DNA from: Bacteroidetes bacterium 43-93 | Lineage (GTDB): Bacteria; Bacteroidota; Bacteroidia; Chitinophagales; Chitinophagaceae | Direction of reading: 5' to 3' | DNA: 64,000 nucleotides | NCBI GenBank assembly: GCA_001897855.1 | Contig: MKUO01000021.1 | Location: forward strand, 153,060-217,059 | In this document: piece by piece, positions 9,448 to 17,829 of the stretch | Layout: each line of letters opens with the position of its first letter | Numbering within the stretch: position 1 is the stretch's first letter | Made by a program: the position numbers and the translations under genes | The notes under the pieces: model-generated | The model's database searches: none | The model's input: the letters and a program-made list of their open reading frames with translations, nothing else | What the model was told of the DNA's origin: nothing

Positions 9448-10628
9448 GCAACGCGCAGTTGATACATATCTTCGACAACAGCACCTGCCTTACTAAAAAG
9501 CAGATGCGCGACTACGTGGGTGGCAAAATGACCAACGAGGAAGCTCATGCCGTGGAAGTGCATCTGAACAGTTGCCCGCTCTGCAGTGACGCTGTGGAGG
9601 GTTTGTTTGAACAACAGGAGGGCGGCCTTGCAATCATGCACGAACTGAACACTGATTTTCTGAAAGATCATTTTGGGCTCAGTAACCCGCAGGTACATCT
9701 TAATTCGATGGCTGCAACACAATCTGTAAGAAAACATGTTCCGCGAGAGAAGAAACCGGCTAAAACAACTGTCCTTTCATGGCGCAGTACATCTTTAGCT
9801 GCAGGGCTATTATTGCTGGCGGGGTTAATATGGTTTTACCGGGTAGATCACCGCGCGCCCGAGCCTATTGCGAAGGTGACAGACAACCTATCCAAGCAAT
9901 CGCCTGAAATAGCCGGCAAGCCGGGAGAACCGGTGGCTGGCAATGCAATAGCCATGAACGAGCCTAAAGCAGAGAAGAGATCTGTAGTACAGGCAATAAC
10001 ACAGTCAGCGCCCGAAAACATCACTGCATCTTTAGATAAAAGTGCTGAAGCGACACCGGCAACATTAGCAGCGGTGGCAGATACAGAACCTGGAGTTGTG
10101 CAGAAAGAAGAAGTTATGGTAGCAAAGGCGCCACCTGTTGCTGAAGGACCTAAACTTGCGAAAACTGAAGCAGCAGATAAATTGCCTGCATCTACGCCTG
10201 CCGTTGCAACTGCTTCTACATCTTCATATCAACCATCATTTGGCAATAGCTATTCCAATAGCAAAACTGAGGCTTATCAAATATCAGGAGCGCGCAGCAG
10301 TAAAATGGCTTACACAGTTGATGGTGTACGCACGCAGGATAAAAAGTCGAATATTGCTAAGGCAACTACAACAGAACCTGACAAGCTAGATGCTGCTGAT
10401 CAGCTTTATCTCCGGAAAAACTACGGAGATGCGCTGAATTTATATGCAAAGGAAATGCATGCTGCAGATGCAGACCGTAAGCAGGCTGCTATGTTAGGTG
10501 CTGCACGTTGCTATCTCGCTCTTGGCAATAATGCCCAGGCAAAGAAATTACTTCAAAACCTTGTAGATTCCTCTAATGGCTCTGTGCGCAGGCATGCGCG
10601 GAGATTGTTGAGGGAGATAGGGGAGTAA
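9444..10628 (+). CDS. Zinc-finger anti-sigma-like membrane protein with periplasmic C-terminal repeat domain
   Basis: 394 residues. The N-terminal ~75 residues contain HAVEVHLNSCPLC, a H-x3-C-x2-C pattern typical of the zf-HC2 anti-sigma domain that holds ECF sigma factors inactive in the cytosol. A transmembrane segment follows at about residues 115-137 (SLAAGLLLLAGLIWFY). Then comes a long Ala/Pro/Lys-rich, low-complexity periplasmic linker (about 140-310), and finally a helical TPR-like domain (about 315-394: AADQLYLRKNYGDALNLYAK, AARCYLALGNNAQAKKLLQN). The 4-bp overlap with the sigma gene supports a sigma/anti-sigma pair. The TPR-like sensor end is unusual and could bind a periplasmic or outer-membrane partner. 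Confidence 0.8.
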   Translation: MSNAQLIHIFDNSTCLTKKQMRDYVGGKMTNEEAHAVEVHLNSCPLCSDAVEGLFEQQEGGLAIMHELNTDFLKDHFGLSNPQVHLNSMAATQSVRKHVPREKKPAKTTVLSWRSTSLAAGLLLLAGLIWFYRVDHRAPEPIAKVTDNLSKQSPEIAGKPGEPVAGNAIAMNEPKAEKRSVVQAITQSAPENITASLDKSAEATPATLAAVADTEPGVVQKEEVMVAKAPPVAEGPKLAKTEAADKLPASTPAVATASTSSYQPSFGNSYSNSKTEAYQISGARSSKMAYTVDGVRTQDKKSNIAKATTTEPDKLDAADQLYLRKNYGDALNLYAKEMHAADADRKQAAMLGAARCYLALGNNAQAKKLLQNLVDSSNGSVRRHARRLLREIGE

Positions 10629-10656
10629 ATTAATTTATCTATTTACATATATAAAG

Positions 10657-10689
10657 AAAAGAACCCCCGCAAAAAGCGGAGGTTCTTTT
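10657..10689 (+). terminator. Intrinsic terminator after the sigma/anti-sigma operon
   Basis: A 13-bp stem with one C/A mismatch (AAAGAACC..CCGC / GCGG..GGTTCTTT), a 5-A loop and a short T run, starting 28 bp after the stop codon. Confidence 0.8.
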
Positions 10690-10905
10690 AATAAGGCTTG
10701 TAGGGCAAATGGTGTAGCATACAGGGGCTGTGCGATTCCAAAAAACACATATCCTAATCTCCCCACTGTAAAAATATATTAATTCTATGAATAAACCTGT
10801 AGAATTTATTTAAGTGTTATTTATTTAATGTGTTTTTTTAAAAACCTAAAGTCACCCTTTCCGCGTAAGATCTGTTTTGTATTTTGAGCCCTTGTTTTTA
10901 GCCTT

Positions 10906-13900
10906 ATGAAGAAAATTATAGCCGCGCTGGCATTGGGACTTCTTGCGTTCCGGTGCGGTGCGCAGGAAGGGGAGTACAGAAGCGTTAATAATCCGCTTTA
11001 CTGGAAAAATCGAAAGCCCGATGCGGCCTACTGGCAGCAGGACGTAGCGTATAAGATCAAAGCCTCGATAGATGAAGAAACCAATGTCATCTCGGCATCA
11101 GAAACACTTGATTACTGGAACAATTCGCCCGATACACTGCGGTTTGTTTATTTCCACCTGTGGCAAAATGCCTTTGTGAAGGGCTCTCACCTGCATGAAC
11201 TGGAAGAAGCACAGCATGTAAAAGGCCGCCTTGGGAAATATGAAAAGCAAGGGTTAGGTACTGTAGTTGATGGAATAAAAGTGAATGGAGAAGCACTGGC
11301 CACCGAGCTGGATAATACAATACTTAAAGTGTATCTGCCACGTCCGCTATATCCCGGCGGTAAGGTGAGCTTTGCCATGGACTTTAAAACCTATTATGAT
11401 AACGGATCTACCCGCCGCCGCATGCAGATGTGGGACGCATGGGGCTATAAACATTACAATGGTGTGCAATGGTTCCCTAAGATATGTGTGTATGACCGCA
11501 AATTTGGCTGGGATACTTACCAGCACCTGAACAAAGAATTCTATGGTGATTTTGGCAGCTATGATGTGACACTGGATTTTGCATCTAATTACATTGTAGA
11601 AGCAACAGGCACGCTCATCAATCGCAAAGAAGTGCTGCCTGATGACCTGCGTGCAAAGCTGGATGTAAAAAACTTTAAAGACAAAAAATGGGATGAGAAA
11701 CCTTCAGAGATCATCCCATATGTAAAAGGACAACGCAAGAGCTGGCATTTTAAAGCTATCAATGTGCACGATTTTGCCTTTACCGCAGATCCTTCTTACC
11801 GCATATCTACCGCCTATTGGAATGGAGTAGAATGCGTGGGGCTGGTACAGGAACCGCACGCAAGCGGCTGGCAGAATAGTGGTGAACTGGTGGCTAAGAT
11901 CATACAAACCTTTTCGCAGGATATAGGCATGTATCAGTACCCGAAAATGGTAGCAGCAGATGCGCGCGATGGTATGGAATACCCGATGCTGACGCTGGAT
12001 GGCGGCAAAGCACCTACCTACGATGGTTTGCTGGTGCATGAAATAGGGCATAACTGGTTTTACGGGCAGGTAGGCAGCAATGAAACTTATCGTGCAGCTT
12101 TGGACGAAGGATTCACGCAATTTCTTACTGCATGGGGGCTGCGCAAGATAGATGGCGAAAATATGGTGACAGAAAAGCCAAAGAGTTTTTATCGCAGATG
12201 GTTTAATGAGCCAACCAATACCCTGGACCGTAATGTGATGAATGCATACCTGGTGGATGCATTGAATAAAAATGAACTGCCGCTAAACACGCATTCTAAT
12301 GACTTCCACGATGCACTGGGGCATGAAGGAGGATACAGGAATGTATATTTTAAAACGGCTACCATGCTGTATAATCTTCAATACACATTGGGCGATGATC
12401 TGTTTTTGAAGACATTGCAACACTATTTCGATCAATGGCGTTTTGCACATCCTTATTTTGAGGATTTCCGCAACTCCATAATACAGTACACGCACCAGGA
12501 CCTGAACTGGTTTTTTGATGAATGGCTGGAAACTACCAAGACCATTGATTACGGTATCAAAAATATTCACCGCATCAGTAAAGATAGCTTTGCTATCAAC
12601 TTTTACAGGAAGGGGCAAATGCAGATGCCGATAGATTTTACAGTAACGGATAAGAAAGGTAACCAGCGTGATTTTTACATTCCAAATACATGGTTTGAAA
12701 AGAAAACAACTGCAACTACATTACCTAAATGGTATGGGTGGGGTAAACTGCACGATACGTATACCGCACGCATCGAGGCACCTAATGGTGTACGCCATGT
12801 GCAGATAGACACTTCTTACCGACTGGCGGATGTGGATGAACTGGATAATTATAAAACAAGAGGTTTGCCTATATCGCCCAAAGCAATAGTGGTGAAATTT
12901 GATGCAGGATTGTATAACCCGACTGACAGAAAGCACAAGCGTATGTACATACGCCCTGATATCTGGTATAATACGGTAGATGGTATCAAACTGGGTGGAC
13001 ATATTGAAAGTGACTATTTCAATACCATCAATAAAGTAGATGCCGCTGTATGGTGGAATACACATATAGGACAAGCTGACCGATACCAAAGCTTTAAAAG
13101 TGAGGGTTGGTATGATAAATACGTGGCTCTGAATTATACCTTTAACTATTCATCGCCGCTAACACGTAATACACCTAAGCTGCTGAAACAATTGAGCTCG
13201 CGCTGGCTGGATGGATTATGGTATCATCGTGCAGGGCTTACATGGCTGGCAGATGGCAATAATACATTCAATGGTAATGCACAAACCATGTGGCGTCCGT
13301 TGAGCTATGATCATGATTATCTTATCTATAAAGATGAATGGAGTAGTGGTAGAGCATTGCCTAATTCTTCTGTAAATGCATCATGGACCCATACATATGG
13401 TTATGTGCATGGTACCGGTATGTATAAAGTAAGCATCAGGGCACCATTCCTTGCGGGTAACAGTCCTAATGCATTTAACTACTCCTATGCGCAGTTTGAA
13501 TCGATCAACAACAATAAGCTGGGCAAACTGGAGATCAAGACAAGATTGTTTGGGCGGTATGGACGTGGCACCAATTTGCCGTATGAAAGCTTGCTATGGA
13601 TAGCAGGCGCAAACCCTGAGGAAATGATGGAGAATAAATACACGCGCACACATAGCTTCTTACCTGATGACTGGACAGGCCTGTCTCAAACTGATATAGG
13701 CCATTTTCAACAAGGCGGAGGGTTGAATCTTCGTGGTTATGCAGGTTACCTGGTTGCTGATGACAGGAATGGGAATGTACTGATAGGCTACAAAGGACGT
13801 AGTGGTGCATCGGCAAGTGCTGAAGTAGATTTTGATGGATACTTTAAAGTACAGCCCCGGGGAGTGAAAGATTACCTGCACCTGGACGCTTATCTATTTG

Positions 13901-14157
13901 CAGATGCCGGTGCCATAGAGTTAAGTAATGCGAATGTGCTGACCTTGCCCTACATTGCACCTACTACCATGTGGAGTAACCTGCGTGTAGATGCAGGGCT
14001 GGGACTTGCACTGACGATAAAGAAATGGGGCGTATTTGAAAAAGCAAATCCGCTAACCCTGAGATTTGATATGCCATTCTTTATCAACAGGCCACCAAAT
14101 GCTAATCCGCAATATTGGGCATTCCGTTATGTAGTAGGCATCAACAGGACATTTTAA
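10906..14157 (+). CDS. Secreted M1-family metallopeptidase with probable C-terminal outer-membrane barrel
   Basis: 1083 residues with signal peptide MKKIIAALALGLLAFRCGAQ. Residues ~30-620 form an M1 (gluzincin) aminopeptidase-like region. It has the substrate-binding motif GMEYPM (in place of GxMEN), the zinc site H378-E379-x-x-H382 (VHEIGHNWFYGQ), and E401 in LDEGFTQFLTAWG, exactly 23 residues after the first His as the family requires. After about residue 680 the sequence changes to alternating aromatic/polar strands with Tyr/Trp-rich turns (KYVALNYTFNY, KVSIRAPFLAGN, FRYVVGINRTF) and ends in Phe. That pattern is typical of an outer-membrane beta-barrel, so the peptidase is probably tethered to the outer membrane. 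The usual M1 length is 600-900, so this extension is notable. Monocistronic. Confidence 0.85.
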   Translation: MKKIIAALALGLLAFRCGAQEGEYRSVNNPLYWKNRKPDAAYWQQDVAYKIKASIDEETNVISASETLDYWNNSPDTLRFVYFHLWQNAFVKGSHLHELEEAQHVKGRLGKYEKQGLGTVVDGIKVNGEALATELDNTILKVYLPRPLYPGGKVSFAMDFKTYYDNGSTRRRMQMWDAWGYKHYNGVQWFPKICVYDRKFGWDTYQHLNKEFYGDFGSYDVTLDFASNYIVEATGTLINRKEVLPDDLRAKLDVKNFKDKKWDEKPSEIIPYVKGQRKSWHFKAINVHDFAFTADPSYRISTAYWNGVECVGLVQEPHASGWQNSGELVAKIIQTFSQDIGMYQYPKMVAADARDGMEYPMLTLDGGKAPTYDGLLVHEIGHNWFYGQVGSNETYRAALDEGFTQFLTAWGLRKIDGENMVTEKPKSFYRRWFNEPTNTLDRNVMNAYLVDALNKNELPLNTHSNDFHDALGHEGGYRNVYFKTATMLYNLQYTLGDDLFLKTLQHYFDQWRFAHPYFEDFRNSIIQYTHQDLNWFFDEWLETTKTIDYGIKNIHRISKDSFAINFYRKGQMQMPIDFTVTDKKGNQRDFYIPNTWFEKKTTATTLPKWYGWGKLHDTYTARIEAPNGVRHVQIDTSYRLADVDELDNYKTRGLPISPKAIVVKFDAGLYNPTDRKHKRMYIRPDIWYNTVDGIKLGGHIESDYFNTINKVDAAVWWNTHIGQADRYQSFKSEGWYDKYVALNYTFNYSSPLTRNTPKLLKQLSSRWLDGLWYHRAGLTWLADGNNTFNGNAQTMWRPLSYDHDYLIYKDEWSSGRALPNSSVNASWTHTYGYVHGTGMYKVSIRAPFLAGNSPNAFNYSYAQFESINNNKLGKLEIKTRLFGRYGRGTNLPYESLLWIAGANPEEMMENKYTRTHSFLPDDWTGLSQTDIGHFQQGGGLNLRGYAGYLVADDRNGNVLIGYKGRSGASASAEVDFDGYFKVQPRGVKDYLHLDAYLFADAGAIELSNANVLTLPYIAPTTMWSNLRVDAGLGLALTIKKWGVFEKANPLTLRFDMPFFINRPPNANPQYWAFRYVVGINRTF

Positions 14158-14176
14158 ATCAGGGCTTAATTCCACT

Positions 14177-14209
14177 AAAAAAGCAGCAGATATTATCTGC
14201 TGCTTTTTT
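14177..14209 (+). terminator. Intrinsic terminator after the M1 peptidase gene
   Basis: A near-perfect 16-bp inverted repeat (AAAAAAGCAGCAGATA / TATCTGCTGCTTTTTT) separated by one base, ending in a T run. As a symmetric structure it could also stop minus-strand transcripts from 14230-14430. Confidence 0.85.
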
Positions 14210-14229
14210 AATTTCTAATTCCTTTTAGC

Positions 14230-14430
14230 TTACCAGAACTTTACTATCTGCTGTACCAATTTGGTATTCGTAGTCTTAAATATCAATGTGTAGATACCGC
14301 GAAACAACGTACTAATGTCCAGCGTAAGATCGTCAAAGGGTTGCAGGTGCGTTTCGTAACATACCCTGCCATTCATGTCCACTACCATCAAAGAGCATAC
14401 TTCTGCTTCTTTGTTCTTAATGTTGATCAT
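14230..14430 (-). pseudogene. Isolated fragment of a T9SS type A sorting domain
   Basis: The 66 codons read as the second half of a T9SS type A C-terminal domain: SLMVVDMNGRVCYETHL, LDISTLFRGIYTLIFKT, LVQQIVKFW. The usual YPNP strand that opens this domain is missing. Upstream, the same frame runs into a TGA after about thirteen codons. The neighbouring frame reads LKNPKSTNKR before a stop, close to what an intact domain would have there, so a frameshift plus truncation is plausible. No cargo region or signal peptide precedes it. Most likely it is the relic of a secreted-protein gene; a tiny functional ORF cannot be excluded. Confidence 0.5.
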
Positions 14431-14647
14431 CTTTTGTTCGTACTTTTTGGGTTTTTCAATGCGCCTTCACGGTACTAAGCAATAGGTACAGGTGAGAACA
14501 ATTCGCCTGTCAAAATGTTTATTTATTGTTTGGAACACTCGCTCAGCAACACTTCTTCCACACTATTTGTAAAAGGGTTAAAAGTAGGTTACTTTACTTG
14601 TGTAAGTACATCTAAAGTATCAAATTTTCATGTTATAAAAAAAATAA

Positions 14648-14671
14648 AATCGCTTAAAATATTAAGCGATT
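14648..14671 (-). terminator. Intrinsic terminator after the purF-like gene
   Basis: A ten-bp perfect stem AATCGCTTAA / TTAAGCGATT with a 4-nt loop. On the minus strand it is followed by a long T-rich run (TTTATTTTTTTTAT), 29 bp past the stop. The rest of 14431-14647 shows no convincing gene. Confidence 0.85.
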
Positions 14672-14699
14672 GTTATTCAATAAAATATGCGAGGAGGCA

Positions 14700-16541
14700 T
14701 CAATATCCACGGCCTTCTTTGCGCTCCATATAGTTCATAAATGCCTTATTGGCTACACGGTTACCGCCCGGGGTAGGGTAGTTGCCGGTAAAGTACCAAT
14801 CGCCATGATTATCAGGGCATGCATTGTACAACCCTTCTATTGATTGATAGATGATGTCAACTTCTGCAGTCACGTCATCAGGCCTTAGCAATTGCGCTAT
14901 TTTTTCACTTACTTCTTCAGCAGAGAAAGGAGCATACACGGCCTGTACATAGTTCTTTTTACTCAGTTCGCCGGCAGCTTCTGCATCTTTACATTTTTGG
15001 AACGTATCGATGAGCACTTGTTCCCTGCCGGTTTCTTTCAATAAAGCAACAGCAGCCTGGAACGCGATGAAATCGCCCATACGGCTCATGTCAATGCCGT
15101 AACAATCGGGATATCGGATCTGCGGAGCAGACGATACAATGATGATGCGTTTAGGGCCAAGGCGATCGAGCATTTTAATAATGCTTTCTTTGAGCGTAGT
15201 ACCACGGACTATAGAATCATCTATTATTACAAGCGTATCTACTCCTGGCTCTACGGTACCATAGGTGATATCATAAACGTGCTGCACCATTTCGTTACGG
15301 CTTGCATCTTCCGTAATAAACGTGCGCATCTTTACGTCTTTAATGGCTATTTTTTCTATACGCACCCTGCGGCTGATCAGCTCTTCAATTTCTTCACTAT
15401 TGAGCTTGCCCGATGTAATGCGTTCCAGTTTTATTTGGTTCAGGAATTGCTCTAAACCTTTGATCAAACCATAGAAAGCGGTTTCTGCTGTATTAGGAAT
15501 AAAGGAAACAATTGTGTGTTTCAATTTTCCATCTACAGCCTGCAACACCTTATCTGCAAGATTGCGGCCTAGCTGCTTGCGTTCTTTGTATATATCCTTA
15601 TCGCTACCGCGGCTGAAATAGATACGTTCGAAACTGCAGGCAGTGATCGGTTTTTCAGGCAATATACGCGGATTGCTAAAACTGCCATCGCCCTTTACGA
15701 TCACCGCATGGCCCGGCTGTAATTCATGTACTTCCTCAAGGGGTACGTGAAAAGCCGTCATGATTGCAGGCCTTTCTGATGCAACAACCACCACTTCGTC
15801 ATTACGGAAGAAGTAAGCAGGACGTATGCCGTTGGCATCACGCAGCACAAAGCTATCGCCATTGCCGATAAGGCCGCTGCATACAAATCCACCATCAAAA
15901 TGTATAGCGGCTTGTTTTAGCACACCTTCCAGGTTCAGCGATTGCGGATTGGCATCATCTGCCTGGCAGAGGTAATAATGTATGGTTTCGATCATGGCGC
16001 CCAGGTCACTCTCACGTATTGTGGTAGTGGGATGAGCATCCAGCATCTTAAACAGTTCGTCTGTATTTACCAGGTTGAAGTTGCCCGCCATGGTAAGATT
16101 GCGGGTAGGGTTGATATTCGGCTTCAGGAAAGGGTGGCAAAATTCCACATTATTCTTTCCTTGCGTACCATAGCGAAGGTGCCCCAACAATACCTCGCCC
16201 ATAAAGCGCACATAGCCCTTTAGCAAACCGGGATGTTGCAGTATTTCAGGATACATTTTTTCCAGTTCAGCCACTTCCTGCTGCACATTCTGGAAGATCT
16301 GTGAAATAGCATTCGCGCCGCTGATGCGCAGGCGATGCATAAACTGGTGTCCCGGCTCTACATTTAGCTTAACGGTAGCAATACCGGCGCCATCCTGGCC
16401 GCGGTTATGCTGTTTCTCCATCAGGAGGTATAATTTGTTAAGACCGTAGAAAGCAGTACCGTATTTGCGGTGGTAATATGCCAGTGGCTTCAGGAGGCGT
16501 ATATAAGCCAAACCACATTCGTGGTGTATCGCGTCAGACAT
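14700..16541 (-). CDS. Amidophosphoribosyltransferase, long Bacteroidota-type form
   Basis: 613 residues. It has an N-terminal glutamine amidotransferase (Ntn hydrolase) domain and a C-terminal phosphoribosyltransferase domain with the PRPP loop VIIDDSIVRGTT (about residues 438-449). PurF makes phosphoribosylamine from PRPP and glutamine, the first step of purine synthesis. The probable catalytic Cys is residue 9 (HHECGLAYIRLL), so an eight-residue propeptide would have to be removed, as known for some PurF enzymes. Matching motifs include KQHNRGQDGAGIA, GHLRYGTQG and LRDANGIRPAYF. The protein is about 100 residues longer than classical PurF and has a C-terminal block (GDWYFTGNYPTPGGNRVANK) seen in Bacteroidota relatives, so it may be a second, specialised PurF paralog. 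No other pur gene is nearby. Confidence 0.85.
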   Translation of the reverse strand: MSDAIHHECGLAYIRLLKPLAYYHRKYGTAFYGLNKLYLLMEKQHNRGQDGAGIATVKLNVEPGHQFMHRLRISGANAISQIFQNVQQEVAELEKMYPEILQHPGLLKGYVRFMGEVLLGHLRYGTQGKNNVEFCHPFLKPNINPTRNLTMAGNFNLVNTDELFKMLDAHPTTTIRESDLGAMIETIHYYLCQADDANPQSLNLEGVLKQAAIHFDGGFVCSGLIGNGDSFVLRDANGIRPAYFFRNDEVVVVASERPAIMTAFHVPLEEVHELQPGHAVIVKGDGSFSNPRILPEKPITACSFERIYFSRGSDKDIYKERKQLGRNLADKVLQAVDGKLKHTIVSFIPNTAETAFYGLIKGLEQFLNQIKLERITSGKLNSEEIEELISRRVRIEKIAIKDVKMRTFITEDASRNEMVQHVYDITYGTVEPGVDTLVIIDDSIVRGTTLKESIIKMLDRLGPKRIIIVSSAPQIRYPDCYGIDMSRMGDFIAFQAAVALLKETGREQVLIDTFQKCKDAEAAGELSKKNYVQAVYAPFSAEEVSEKIAQLLRPDDVTAEVDIIYQSIEGLYNACPDNHGDWYFTGNYPTPGGNRVANKAFMNYMERKEGRGY

Positions 16542-16548
16542 GAGGCTG

Positions 16549-16556
16549 CAAAGATA
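16549..16556 (-). promoter_or_regulatory. -7 element of the purF-like gene, nearly leaderless
   Basis: TATCTTTG on the minus strand is a perfect TAnnTTTG, with only 7 bases between it and the ATG at 16541. Transcription should begin within a few bases of the start codon. The -33 region lies inside the 3' end of the LysE gene and is weak. Confidence 0.6.
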
Positions 16557-17264
16557 CTAAGCTTTGGCTATTTTCTGAACAGCGGTAATTTGATTTTGAT
16601 TATACCCTAATATGTCTTCTTCGCCCTTTTTCTTGAACTGGATATTGAATGCAGTGCTGATGAGCAGGGCGAGCCCAATGGCAAAAATGCAGGCAGCGGA
16701 AAAACGGTGCAGGTACAATATACGCCTGAGCGTCAGCTTCCTGCGAATGGAATCTGCCAGGAATACTTTACAGAAATCCACAGTTAGGATCAGGCCAAGG
16801 CAACAACCAAATAGCACTAATCTATAAAGGGTACTGGTATTTGCGGTAGCAGTAACTGCCGCTAACCATGTGATAATAACGCCGGGATTAATGGTGTTTA
16901 TCAGGAACCCGCTCAGCCATATTCTAAAGTAATGCGCGCCGCTGATAGTTACATTCATGGTAGAAGGGCGCTTGGGCTTATATTTATCGAAGAGGCCCAG
17001 TAAACCCATGCCTATCAGTAAAACAGCACCGCCGTATGCAATGGTACGTTTATGCTCATTCAGCAGTTCCAGCCAGTTAGCCGCAACGTTGGCAACCGTT
17101 ACATACATGATATCGCTTAAGGATACCCCTAATATAAACGCGATCCCCGCCTTATAGCTATGGTTCATGCTATACCTGATGACGGCAAACAGGGTGGGGC
17201 CCACAGAGATGGCCATAAACAGCCCTAATAATAATCCTTTAACTATAGCATCTATCAAATGCAT
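16557..17264 (-). CDS. LysE family amino-acid/metabolite exporter
   Basis: About 235 residues. I prefer the ATG at 17264 over a GTG two codons upstream. It is a six-helix inner-membrane protein of the LysE/RhtB superfamily, which exports amino acids or related small molecules. The first helix carries the family pattern GLLLGLFMAISVGPTLFAVI with the conserved GP. The second starts SYKAGIAFILGVSLSDIMYV, with the typical G-x-S-D motif. The central NTINPGVIITWLAA matches the usual N-P-x-x-I/W segment. The substrate cannot be predicted. It lies between the PurF-like gene and tsaE on the same strand, with short gaps. Its stop codon lies directly next to the promoter of the downstream gene. Confidence 0.83.
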   Translation of the reverse strand: MHLIDAIVKGLLLGLFMAISVGPTLFAVIRYSMNHSYKAGIAFILGVSLSDIMYVTVANVAANWLELLNEHKRTIAYGGAVLLIGMGLLGLFDKYKPKRPSTMNVTISGAHYFRIWLSGFLINTINPGVIITWLAAVTATANTSTLYRLVLFGCCLGLILTVDFCKVFLADSIRRKLTLRRILYLHRFSAACIFAIGLALLISTAFNIQFKKKGEEDILGYNQNQITAVQKIAKA

Positions 17265-17344
17265 AACCACAAGGTAAAAATTTCTGCCGACAGGTTGCGC
17301 TTTTTGCCTGTTATAAGTTGTATAAAAATCTTTGTCAGATGATA

Positions 17345-17788
17345 CTATTTAGCCCACACCATCATTGTACGGTCTGTGTCAGTTGTGGCTTCTATAGATA
17401 TCCAGAGGTAAGGAGATCGTAAAAGTTCCTCTGCTTTTTCCGGCCATTCTATTAAGGAAAGGTTATTTTTTTGTGTAATACAATCTTCCATGCCGGCATT
17501 TACCGCTTCTTCAGCATCGCGCAACCGGTACCAGTCCATATGATATATCATCCTGTCTTTACCATTTTCATCAAAATGGTATTCATTTATTAATGCAAAG
17601 GTGGGGCTGCTGATTGCATCGGCGACACCCAAATAATCGCATAGCGCATGGATGAAGGTTGTTTTCCCCGCACCCATTTGCCCGCTAAAAGCGAGTGTAT
17701 TATAACCAGTCGCGACCTGCCAAAACTGGCGAACAGCATTTTCTATTGTGCCTAAAGAATAGGAAATTTGTAATAATGGAGCTGGCAT
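17345..17788 (-). CDS. tsaE: tRNA threonylcarbamoyladenosine biosynthesis ATPase TsaE
   Basis: 148 residues from the ATG at 17788. A start 54 bp upstream would run into the divergent copper ATPase gene and add a non-conserved extension. TsaE is the P-loop ATPase that works with TsaB, TsaC and TsaD to make t6A at position 37 of ANN-decoding tRNAs. Motifs are Walker A GQMGAGKTTFIHAL, the switch-like SSPTFALINEY, Walker B-like IYHMDWYRL and the family C-terminal LSLIEWPEKAEELL. Length and motif order fit the family. Divergently transcribed from the copper ATPase, with about 40 bp between the start codons. Confidence 0.92.
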   Translation of the reverse strand: MPAPLLQISYSLGTIENAVRQFWQVATGYNTLAFSGQMGAGKTTFIHALCDYLGVADAISSPTFALINEYHFDENGKDRMIYHMDWYRLRDAEEAVNAGMEDCITQKNNLSLIEWPEKAEELLRSPYLWISIEATTDTDRTMMVWAK

Positions 17789-17829
17789 AAAAATTAATCG
17801 CGAAGATAAGGGCAAAGCCGGTATTGAAA

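Noticed and set aside
14515..14733. 72-codon + strand ORF between the T9SS fragment and purF-like gene
   Set aside because: It runs through the purF terminator and into the purF coding end on the other strand; composition is A/T-driven with no motif.
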